DNA of 64,000 nucleotides. Source: Cytophagaceae bacterium (GTDB lineage Bacteria > Bacteroidota > Bacteroidia > Cytophagales > Flexibacteraceae). The stretch is from NCBI GenBank assembly GCA_027490155.1, contig JAIXYP010000067.1:49841-113840 (forward strand), written 5' to 3'. Below are positions 1 to 9,300 of the stretch, one piece after another. A program made the position numbers and the translations under genes. The notes under the pieces were generated by a model that saw only the letters and a program-made list of their open reading frames with translations, was not told the origin of the DNA and did not search any database. Positions within the stretch are counted from its first letter, which is position 1, and each line of letters starts with the position of its first letter.

Positions 1-3000
1 CTTAGGTGCACCAGAGGATTTCCAGAGCCCCGCGGCACCAGTGAAGAACTCTGCCGTCCGGAACCAAACACGGTGACCAACACCCACCGCAGCGGCTTGG
101 GTTGGCCCTGTTGGCTTTTTGTATCCGCCAGCACCAACACCTGTGTAGAACGGATCAAATGATGCGATGGAAGTCCCCGTTGGCGTGGCCTGATTATAGG
201 TGCCGATAGCATACGGGTTGTTGGCCGACCAGAGATTAACATTTTGGCCTTGTGTCTGTGCACCTACCAAGACCCAGGCACCTCCACCAGATGCTAGGCT
301 AGGGGCCATGTACCGCTCGACAGTGAAGTTGGCAGCATTGGCCATGGTACCACCATCGGGCCACAGCTGCGCCGTTTGGCTTGCTGTTGATTTGAGGGTT
401 ACACGATTGTTGTTAAGGTCAAATGTATTGCCACTAAGGGCCAAGATATTGGTAACGTCAAGGTCAACCTCCGTTTTGGTTTGTCCAAATATCATCAAGA
501 CTTTAGCCGCAAACGGGCTCCCTTTAATGATAGCAGGGTTAAGCGGTCCGCCTCCAATTTGCAATGCAGCCAGTCCTGAGCCGGAAGTAATGCTACCTTG
601 GTTATGGAGGATATTTGTCACATAAAGGCCGTCAGACTGGATGTTGTTAAATAGAGTAGCACTAGGGCTAATCAGGATTGAGCGGATAACTGTACGGCCA
701 GTAAGTGTCACCACAGCACCTGGTCCTATCGTAACGGAGTCCAGAAAAGTGGGGACGGTGCCTGTTGACCAGTTGGTAGCAGATGTCCAGTTTCCTGTGC
801 CGCTAAAAACAAATCCTGATCCGCCTGTTACTGTTACAACAGCACCATCAGACACTGCCGAGGTACAAGGACCTGTTATCGTCTGGACGGTATAAAGGCC
901 ACTAGTGCTTACAATGATCGATTGGGTAGTGGCATTGTTAGACCAGAGATAACTAAACCCGGCCGGCGCAGTTAGCGTCACAGAGCCACCGGCCCCGAAG
1001 GTGGTTGGGCCGCTGGCCGAAATGGTTGGCTTGCTCGGAGGGGAGGTTATGGTTACAACTGTCGCAGTGGATACTCCAGAGGTGCAGCCTGCTGTTATGG
1101 TCCGGACTGTGTAGTTGCCAGTGGTTGTGACATTGATAGCGCGTGTGGTTGCGCTGTTGGACCACAAGTAGCCGAAGCCAGCTGGGGCTGTAAGGGTTAC
1201 TGAACCACCAGAGCAGAACGATGTAGGCCCACTTGTGGAAATGATTGGGGTGCTAGGCGGGGTAACCACCGTTACGGTAGTGGCAACAGATACAGCTGAG
1301 GTACAGATACCAGAAATCGTCCTGACGGTGTAGCTGCCACTAGTGTTTACCTCTATGGATTGCGTTGTCGCATTGTTGGACCAAAGATAGCTGAATCCAG
1401 TTGGTGCTGTCAGAGTGACAGATCCGCCCACGCAGAAAGTAGTTGGACCGCTGGCAGTGATACTAGGACGGCCTGGTGGAAGGAATACCATGACCGGCAT
1501 GGCAGCTGAAATTGCCGAGGCACAACCCCCACTATAGGTATTGACTGTATAGTTGCCACCGATCTTGACCGTGATTGATTGTGTTGTATCTCCGTTTGAC
1601 CATGCGTATTTGTAGCCAGCAGGTGCTGTAAGTGTAACAGAGTCACCATGGCAAAAGTTGATTGGTCCACTAGCCGTGATGACAGGGGTTGGAACGGTAC
1701 TTACTGTAACGACCGTAGGGTCTGAAACCGCCGAAGTGCAACCATCCAAAACTGTCCGGACCGTATAGTTGCCCGATGTCGTAACATCAATAAATCGGTT
1801 TGTGGAGCTGTTTGACCACAAGTAGCTATATCCTGCTGGTGCCGAAAGCCTGACAGAGCCGCCTGGACAGAAAGTTGTTGTGCCGATAGCAACTGTGATG
1901 GTAGGCGCAGCCGCAACCTCCGCGGTTACAACTACAGGGGCTGATGCAGCTGATGTACAACCAGCCGCAATCGTCCGGACGGTATAGTTGCCACTTGTTG
2001 TCGCGACGATGCTTTGGGTTGTCTCATTATTGGACCATAGGTAGCCAGTCACCACATCGGCAGGGGCTATTTTCCTGACCCTAATAAAATCAACAATAAA
2101 AATATTGGTAGTACTGTCAGCTCCTACGCTTCTAATCTGTGAGAACTTGGCATCAGCAATCGGGCCATCAGTAGTTCCGCTTGTCGTGCCAGCAATGGTC
2201 GTGACATCACCACTTGGGGTAATTTTCCGGATGAGTGGATTATCTCCAACAATTAAGTTACCAATCCGGTCGATAGCGATGGATGAAGGGATACTAAACT
2301 TTGCAGCAGTCCCGTTGCCATCCACAGTGCCGCTTGTGGAGCCAGCAAAGGTGCTAACTAATCCGGCTGGTGTGATTTTCCTGATCTGGAAGTTGTTTGG
2401 GTCAGCGACATAGACATTTCCGCTTGCATCAACGGCTACATCAGTAGGGAACCTAAACCTAGCTGCTGAGCCTAATCCGTTAGTGCTGCCAGATGATCCT
2501 GCAAGACCTGCGAAGGTGCTAACTAGGCCACCAGGTGTAATCTTACGGATGGTGTGATTTTGGTAATCAACAGCATAGATATTACCACTCTGATCCATGG
2601 CCATAGCGACGATTGAAGAGAACTTGGCAGCCGTTCCTTGGCCATCAGTATTACCAGTAGTGCCAGCCCCTACAAAAGTGCTTACGTCCCCACTCGGGGT
2701 GATTTTGCGTATGACGTAGTTGTCGGCATCCGCAACATAAAGGTTACCTGCGGCATCGAGGCAAACTGCTGTTGGACCTTTGAACCTAGCCGTTGCAATT
2801 GGTCCATCTACATAACCTGATGCGGTACCAGTGATTGTACTAACTACACCAGCAGGCGTAATTTTGCGTATGCGGTGGCCTGATTGGTCCGGAATGTACA
2901 TGTTGCCAATGCGGTCTATGGCAAACTTTCGTGGGTTTGTGAACCTAGCGATTTGACCATCCCCATCTGTTGAACCTAACTCGGTAGCTGAACCGGCATA

Positions 3001-5937
3001 GGTGCTAACGGTTGCTGTTGCAGCAGGCACTGATAGGTTTACCGATTTGCCCAAGCAAAACGTCGTAGGCCCACCAGCCGAAATAACAGGGGTTGATGGT
3101 GTATATAGCCGTACGATTATTGCCGCTGACACCGCTGAGGTGCATCCGTTCGAAATTGTCTGGACAGAATAACTGTCCTGGGTGTTGACTACGATGGATT
3201 GTGTGGTCGCATTGTTGGACCATAGGTAGCTGAACCCTGCTGGGGCGCTTAGCGTAACACTGCTACCGGCGCAGATGGTGATAGGGCCAGAGGCAGTGAT
3301 TGTTGGTGTCACAACTGTCTGAGTGACAACAATGGGGTCCGAAGAGGGTGATAAGCAACCATTGGCCGAGGTCCGGACCGTGTATGAACCAGTTGCATTA
3401 ACGTTAATTGACTGTGTAGTTGCATTGTTAGACCACAAATAGGAAAAGCCAGCTGGAGCAGTCAAAGTCACTGTCCCGCTTGCCTCGCAAAGATTGGTAG
3501 CAGTAGTTGGGGTGATAGCTGGCTTGCTTGGTGTACTGACAGCTGTCACAACAATAGGCTGAGACGTGGCCGAGGTACAGCCGTCAACAATAGTACGCAG
3601 GGTATAGGTGCCTGCGGTGCTTACAAATGTGGACTGGGTCGTTTCGTTATTTGACCATAGATAGGTGAAGCCAGCAGGGCCAGAAAGGTTGACACCGCTT
3701 CCGGAGCAAATTGCGGTAGAAGCGTTTGCAGAAATTAGTGGGGTGGTAGGGCAGGAAGATTTGGAAATGGCGGCAAATCCGTATTGGCCACCCCCTGCGG
3801 TTGTCGTATAATTGCCCCCAGCATAGACCGTAGTGCTATTTTGGGACAAGGTATAGATATCACTGTTTGGGTTGGGATTCCAGCCCCGAGCGAGCCCTGT
3901 GACTGAGTCAATGGCCGCGATATAGTTACGGGTGATGCCGCCAACGGTACTGAAACGCCCGCCAACATATATGGTGCTGGCCCCAGCCATAACTGCTGAT
4001 ACGCCATCATTAATATTTGGGTTCCAGCTAGTGGTTGTGCCCGTTGTGGCATCAATGGCTGCTAGGCGATTGCGTGTCTGCCCCCCCATAGTGGTGAAAA
4101 TCCCACCAGCATAAACCAATGGACCCTTGACGGAAATGGTTGTGACCCAGCTTCCGGCGTTTGGGTTCCAGCTGGAGGCTGTGTTTGACGACGTGCTAAG
4201 GGCTGCAATATTGTTGCGTGTCTGCCCACCTACCGACGTAAATGCGCCTCCGACATAAACCGTTGTGCCATTGAGTACCAATGAATAAACCTCTCCGTTT
4301 GCATTCGGGTTCCAGGTTGTGGCGGCACCATTCGATAGGTTAATGCCTGCAAGTCGGTTTCTGGTTGTTGAGCCAGCGATGGAGGTAAAATTACCCCCAG
4401 CGTAGAGGGTTGTCCCGCTAATGGCCATGGTGTTGACCGTGCCGCCAATGTTCGGGTTCCAGGTCGTGAAGTTGCCCGTTACCGAGTCAATGGCTGCAAT
4501 CCGGTTGCGGGTGGTGCCTCCGATGCTTGTGAACGAGCCTCCGACATAGACAGTACCATTATTGACCAAGATCGTTTCAACATCTGCATTAGCATTGGGG
4601 TTCCAGCTAGTGGGTTGGCCAGTGGTTGCGTTTAAGGCAACAAGTCTGTTACGTGTCTGCCCGCCAACCGACGAAAAGGCTCCTCCCATATAAATGGACG
4701 TACCACTGATCCCCAAGGTGTTTACGTAGGCATTAGGGTTGGGGTCCCAGGTGGAAGCTAGCCCGGTGCTTTGGCTTAGGGCTGCTACGAAGTTCCGTGT
4801 TTGCCCGCCGATGGTGTTGAAATATCCGGCTGCATATACAGTTGTCCCTGACACTTGGAGGTTGTAAACCTGACTATTAGCATTAGGATTCCAGCTAGTA
4901 GCTAGGCCAGTCGTGACGTCAAGTGCTGCAATATTGTTGCGTGTTTGCCCGCCAATGGTTGTGAACGTGCCACCTATATATAGGGTAGAACCCGATAATG
5001 CCATTGTGGATACTACAGGATTGGCACTTAGGGTTGTGCTAAAGCTAGTAGCAAGCCCTGTTGTGGCATCGAGTGCCGCAATCCGAGTTCGGCTCTGCCC
5101 CCCGATGGCCGTAAATGTCCCAATGACATAAATGGTGTTTCCATTGGCAATAATCGACGAGACGGTCAGGTTCGCATTCGGGTTCCAGGAGGTAGCAAGG
5201 CCTGTTGTGGCGTCAAGGGCTGCAATGCGGTTGCGGGTTTGCCCACCGATCGAGGTAAAGGTACCACCAACCAAGATGTTAGAGCCAGAGATTGCTATCG
5301 ACATGATGGCACCATTTGCAGCTGGGTTCCAACTCTGCACAGCGGCAGTGCTCTCGTCAATAACAGCTAGGCCACTGCGGGTTTGTTGACCTACTACTGT
5401 AAATGACCCAGCAATATAGATTTTACCATCATTGATGACGATGGAATTGACTGCACCACCAAGGATGTTGGCATTCCAGTCCATATCGAGCGTGTAGTCA
5501 GACAAGAGGTGGGCCATATAGCTCCGGGCCACGTTGCCAATCCGGGTAAAGTGGCCACCAATGTACCAACCTCCGTTCCCATCTGGCACCGCTACCGTGA
5601 CCGAGCTGTTAGGTTTCGGAATGGCTGTCGTGAGTGGCTGACCAGTTGTGAGGCTAACCGGCGAAGTAAACCCAGTATATGGGCCTACAGAAGTGAAGTT
5701 GCCCCCAAGGTAAATGGTATTGCCAGATCTCTGGATAGCATTGACACTCCCATTGGCCATCCAGAGTGTTGTGTCAATAGTCTGGCCAGTGGTCATCTGG
5801 CTGGTGAGGCCTACTAGCAATGCAAAAAGCAGCTTAGTACACCATTGGCTTACCAACCTTGCTGACAAGGCTTGTTTCGTCCGGTTCAGGTTCATATTCA
5901 GGTTATTCAGGCAAAAGATGAGTTGTGCTGCAGTCAT
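1..5937 (-). CDS. Partial giant surface protein: delta-60-like, Ig-like and NHL repeats (C-terminus off left edge)
   Basis: An open frame runs from an ATG at 5937 to base 1 without a stop in the parts I translated, giving at least 1,979 codons. A second in-frame ATG lies at 5895. The N-terminus is signal-peptide-like, with a hydrophobic stretch before GLTSQMTTGQ. About residues 113-680 are roughly twelve 48-49-residue repeats of the form GGTFTxIGGQTRNxIAALD, resembling delta-60/DUF5122 beta-propeller repeats. Residues ~735-976 are three or more Ig-like units (YLWSNNATTQSI). Residues ~977-1293 are NHL units (VYVADxxNxxIRKITPxG). Residues ~1298-1703 are six further Ig-like units. A beta-solenoid-like stretch (NWSTGTVP) follows, then ERYMAPSLASG and VGHRVWFRTAEFF, which match the gene at 6320-11293. 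By that homology about 300 residues and a T9SS sorting domain are missing. Likely role: cell-surface protein of unknown ligand. Confidence 0.88.
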   Translation of the reverse strand, partial: MTAAQLIFCLNNLNMNLNRTKQALSARLVSQWCTKLLFALLVGLTSQMTTGQTIDTTLWMANGSVNAIQRSGNTIYLGGNFTSVGPYTGFTSPVSLTTGQPLTTAIPKPNSSVTVAVPDGNGGWYIGGHFTRIGNVARSYMAHLLSDYTLDMDWNANILGGAVNSIVINDGKIYIAGSFTVVGQQTRSGLAVIDESTAAVQSWNPAANGAIMSIAISGSNILVGGTFTSIGGQTRNRIAALDATTGLATSWNPNANLTVSSIIANGNTIYVIGTFTAIGGQSRTRIAALDATTGLATSFSTTLSANPVVSTMALSGSTLYIGGTFTTIGGQTRNNIAALDVTTGLATSWNPNANSQVYNLQVSGTTVYAAGYFNTIGGQTRNFVAALSQSTGLASTWDPNPNAYVNTLGISGTSIYMGGAFSSVGGQTRNRLVALNATTGQPTSWNPNANADVETILVNNGTVYVGGSFTSIGGTTRNRIAAIDSVTGNFTTWNPNIGGTVNTMAISGTTLYAGGNFTSIAGSTTRNRLAGINLSNGAATTWNPNANGEVYSLVLNGTTVYVGGAFTSVGGQTRNNIAALSTSSNTASSWNPNAGSWVTTISVKGPLVYAGGIFTTMGGQTRNRLAAIDATTGTTTSWNPNINDGVSAVMAGASTIYVGGRFSTVGGITRNYIAAIDSVTGLARGWNPNPNSDIYTLSQNSTTVYAGGNYTTTAGGGQYGFAAISKSSCPTTPLISANASTAICSGSGVNLSGPAGFTYLWSNNETTQSTFVSTAGTYTLRTIVDGCTSATSQPIVVTAVSTPSKPAITPTTATNLCEASGTVTLTAPAGFSYLWSNNATTQSINVNATGSYTVRTSANGCLSPSSDPIVVTQTVVTPTITASGPITICAGSSVTLSAPAGFSYLWSNNATTQSIVVNTQDSYSVQTISNGCTSAVSAAIIVRLYTPSTPVISAGGPTTFCLGKSVNLSVPAATATVSTYAGSATELGSTDGDGQIARFTNPRKFAIDRIGNMYIPDQSGHRIRKITPAGVVSTITGTASGYVDGPIATARFKGPTAVCLDAAGNLYVADADNYVIRKITPSGDVSTFVGAGTTGNTDGQGTAAKFSSIVAMAMDQSGNIYAVDYQNHTIRKITPGGLVSTFAGLAGSSGSTNGLGSAARFRFPTDVAVDASGNVYVADPNNFQIRKITPAGLVSTFAGSTSGTVDGNGTAAKFSIPSSIAIDRIGNLIVGDNPLIRKITPSGDVTTIAGTTSGTTDGPIADAKFSQIRSVGADSTTNIFIVDFIRVRKIAPADVVTGYLWSNNETTQSIVATTSGNYTVRTIAAGCTSAASAPVVVTAEVAAAPTITVAIGTTTFCPGGSVRLSAPAGYSYLWSNSSTNRFIDVTTSGNYTVRTVLDGCTSAVSDPTVVTVSTVPTPVITASGPINFCHGDSVTLTAPAGYKYAWSNGDTTQSITVKIGGNYTVNTYSGGCASAISAAMPVMVFLPPGRPSITASGPTTFCVGGSVTLTAPTGFSYLWSNNATTQSIEVNTSGSYTVRTISGICTSAVSVATTVTVVTPPSTPIISTSGPTSFCSGGSVTLTAPAGFGYLWSNSATTRAINVTTTGNYTVRTITAGCTSGVSTATVVTITSPPSKPTISASGPTTFGAGGSVTLTAPAGFSYLWSNNATTQSIIVSTSGLYTVQTITGPCTSAVSDGAVVTVTGGSGFVFSGTGNWTSATNWSTGTVPTFLDSVTIGPGAVVTLTGRTVIRSILISPSATLFNNIQSDGLYVTNILHNQGSITSGSGLAALQIGGGPLNPAIIKGSPFAAKVLMIFGQTKTEVDLDVTNILALSGNTFDLNNNRVTLKSTASQTAQLWPDGGTMANAANFTVERYMAPSLASGGGAWVLVGAQTQGQNVNLWSANNPYAIGTYNQATPTGTSIASFDPFYTGVGAGGYKKPTGPTQAAAVGVGHRVWFRTAEFFTGAAGLWKSSGAPK
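820..2060 (-). repeat. Six tandem ~219-bp Ig-like coding repeats
   Basis: Codons for the YLWSN core recur near 945, 1165, 1385, 1600, 1818 and 2037, a period of about 219 bp (73 residues). Each unit carries FCxGGSVTLTAPAGF, YLWSN, and then YTVRTI followed by GCTSAVS. Three similar units lie near 3215, 3435 and 3655. They are diverged coding repeats, in frame with the host gene. Confidence 0.85.
3900..5540 (-). repeat. About twelve tandem 144-147-bp delta-60-like coding repeats
   Basis: The GGQTRN codons recur about every 144-147 bp, near 3930, 4075, 4218, 4362, 4506, 4653, 4797, 4944, 5094, 5238, 5382 and 5525. Each unit encodes 48-49 residues ending in a TTGLATSWNPNAN-like phrase. Such units usually build beta-propeller blades; that fold is inferred here. 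Confidence 0.85.
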
Positions 5938-6319
5938 ACTTGACATCCAGACACAAAGACGAACTAAAGTATATCATTTTTGGGGCGATGTCAAGTTTAA
6001 TGGGCTTTTAATCATGGCTGGAGAACATGGGTTTCATCATGGATGCTATTCAATCACCGTAAATTGGGTATTCGTCGATGTTTTTAATTTATTTGTCCGA
6101 TAATTTACCAAATTAGGTTATTCGGAATTTGGTGTATTGAGGCCCTAATTTTGATAATCCTTTGCAAGCACCGTCGGCTAAGGTGCATACAAGTAGCTCA
6201 ATGCTGATGGACTAAGAGTATTTGTCATTATGAGTCAGCAACAAGATTTTTAGGTAGGATATAAACACCAACGGGCGCCCGCAAGGGCGCCCGTTGGCAT
6301 ACTCTTAAAATAATACTCG
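5938..6319. other. Intergenic stretch between two minus-strand surface-protein genes
   Basis: No convincing gene on either strand. It holds the terminator hairpin of the gene at 6320-11293 and presumably the promoter of the gene starting at 5937. I found no exact TAnnTTTG element for that promoter. Confidence 0.6.
6268..6297 (-). terminator. Hairpin terminator of the gene at 6320-11293
   Basis: Perfect 13-bp inverted repeat (arms 6268-6280 and 6285-6297) with a 4-nt loop, 23 nt beyond the stop codon on the minus strand. A T-rich stretch follows on that strand (tgtttatat). Confidence 0.8.
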
Positions 6320-9300
6320 TTACTCCTTCACCAATTTAGTCACCCCAAAGCCAGGGGCCTGCACCATATAAACTCCTTTAGCAAGGTTGCTAAGGTCTAG
6401 GCTGACCTCTGTGCTATTGACTGGCATGGTGGCGGTCATCACCACTTGGCCCACTGCGTTTGTCAGGCTGAAGGTTGTTGCCTGTTCGGTTGGTTTGGCC
6501 AGCTGGATGGTGGTGCTATTTAAGGCCGGATTCGGTGCCATCAGGATGAGGTTCTGGACAGCACTACCGAGGCCAGTTACGCTGTTCGGGTTCAGGACCA
6601 CGCTGAAGCGACCGTTGTTCGCACCTTGCACCGCACTGAAGGAATAGGTGGCGGCATCAGTCACCTGTGTTGTGATATTGGTTTGATTGTCCAGCAAATA
6701 GAGCGACCAATGTGGATTGCTCAAGCTAGACAGTCCCTCAAATGTGATGGTATAGATACCAGCCGATGGTGCCGTCAATGCCAGTGGATAGGCTGTTGTG
6801 ACAGTTGGTTGTGGCTCAGCCAAGATGGCCATTGGGGTGCTAGTTGCTCCGCTGTTATTGACAAAGGCCAAGTTTACACCCATTGGGTTATTCATCTTTG
6901 GGGCCTCTAGTTTGCGATCCAAGCCAGTAGTTGCTAGGTTATCCCAGCGGATGGCGATTTGGTCAGCTTGCTGGTTGCTGCTACGGATATTGACCTTCAA
7001 AACATCAGACAGTGCAGCGGCGCGGGTAAAGGACTGCACATCGCTCGAGATCACAGCCACGGAGGCTATGAGGACAGGGTTGGACGAAGAGGCCCAAACC
7101 ATAAATCCTTGTCCAGATGGGATGTAACGGCTACCTCCATTGACCCCTACTCCGTTGATGTAGGTGGAAGTGTTGGCTGCTTTGGAGTTGGCGATATACG
7201 TTGCGTTGAAGATATCGCTCCGGACCCATCCATTGCTCGCATCCCAGTCGATGGTGCCAGCAAATGGATTGGCGATTAGGTTCCAGCCATTTTCGGAGGC
7301 GTTGCCACCACCTGCACAGTTGCTGCCAGCACAATATTTCAAGGTCCAGGTATGGGTCGTGATCAGCGGAGCACCATTGGTGCGCCAAGTTGCGGCACCT
7401 GTGCCAAAAAACTCTGGTGTCCGGAACCAAACACGGTATCCTTGCCCAATAGGTGCTGCTATGGTCGGTCCGCTCAGTTTTTTGTAGCCATTGGCCCCTG
7501 ATAGCGGGTAGTTAGGGTCATACTCATAAAGCGAGGCACCTGTTGCGACGTTAAGGTTGGTATAGGTTGCAGCTGCGTAGGGGTTGTTCTGTGCCCAAAC
7601 GTTAACGTTCTGACCAGTGGTCTGCGCACCTACCCAGATCCAGGCACCGGTAGCAGTGGCAAGGCTTGGGCTATGGTATCTTTCCACGACAAAGTCCTGC
7701 CCATCAAGTAAATTTCCGCAGGCCAAGACCAGCGATGCCGTGCCATTGGCAGTTGATTTGAGGGTGATGCGTTTGCCGTTGGCGTTGAAGGTAAAGCCTT
7801 GTAAACCAAGCGAGTGGTATAGGGTCAGGTTGGTTTCCGTTTTAGCATGTCCCCGCAGGACGATGGAGTTGAGCGTCAACGGATTGCCTTTGATTAGGCC
7901 GATTCGTGAAGTCCCACCTTGGCCAATAAACAATGCATTGAGCTGCCCAGGCACGGATGTAACCGTCCCTTGGTTGTCAAATACATCGGTTACTTTTAGT
8001 TGGTTATCGTTCCGGAAGTTGAGGGTGGCACCCGGCAGGATGGTCAACGAACGCACAGTTTGATCCGCATTAAGGTTCAGGACAGCACCAGAGGCGATCG
8101 TGGCCGAGTCCGTATCAGTGGGCACCGTCCCGGTTGACCAGTTAGCAGCCGAAGACCAGTCGCCAGTACCAGTGAAAACAAAGCCATTAGCAGCGGCATT
8201 GACCGTAACGACCGTAGTAGCAGAAACTGCAGAGGTACATCCACTAGCGATAGTACGGACGGTATAGCTGCCACCTGTTGTCACGTTGATGGACTGGCTA
8301 GTCTCGTTGGTTGACCAGAGGTAGCTAAAGCCTGCAGGAGCTGTCAGAGTTACAGATCCACCTGCTGTAAACGTCGTCGGGCCGCTTGGGGTTATGGTTG
8401 GCGTGCTTGGTGGGGTGTTGACTGTTACAATCGTCGCAGCAGAAACTGCTGAGGTACAACCACTTGCAATGGTCTGTACGGTATAGCTACCACCAGCAGT
8501 TACATTAATTGATTGGCTGGTCTCGGTGGTTGACCAAAGGTATGTGAAACCAGCTGGTGCTGTGAGTGTAACTGAGCCGCCAGTACAGAAAGTCGTTGGG
8601 CCACCAGCAGAAATGGTTGGGGTAGCTGGCGGGGTATTTACAGTAACAACTGTAGCGGCCGAAACAGCCGAAGTACAACCATTGGCAATCGTGCGGAGGG
8701 TATAGCTACCACCAGCAATTACATTGATCGACTGGGTGGTGGCTCCTGTGCTCCAGAGATAACCTGACTTGACCACCCTAATAAGATGGTTGTTAAAGTC
8801 AGCTACAAATAGGTTTCCTTCCTGATTTACGACGACACCAGTTGGTCCGTTGAACTCTGCTACAGTCTCGTCTCCGTTAGTTAAACCTTGTGTGGTACCA
8901 ACAAAAGTTGAAACAAGCCCTGAGGTGGTTATTTTCCTGATTCGGTTATTGCCTTTGTCTGCCAAATAGATGTTGTTATTGGCATCAATGGTCAAGCCGC
9001 CAACCTGATTAAACTTGGCAGCAGAGCCAACACCATCACTGAATCCCTGGCTGCTACCTGCAATTGTAGTAACAACGCCAGTAGGCGTGACTTTTCTTAA
9101 TCGGTGTGATCCGTAGTCAGAGACGATCAAATCGCCATCCATATTGATGGCAATACCGTAAGGTTGCGAAAATTGGGCTCCTGTACCAGTGCCATCGGCC
9201 GTCCCCTGGGTAGAGCCTGCCAAAGTAGATACTAGCCCTGCTGGGGTTATTTTTCGGATTAAGTGGTTTTCAAAGTCCGTAACATAGAGATTACCACTGG

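Noticed and set aside
820..5540. Regularly spaced repeats resembling a CRISPR array
   Set aside because: Periods of ~219 bp and ~145 bp are multiples of three in one open frame, repeats are diverged, and no cas genes or short identical direct repeats exist.
1..5937. Pseudogene interpretation for the left-edge surface gene
   Set aside because: The minus frame reads through from 5937 to 1 in all parts I translated, and matches the paralogue up to the edge.
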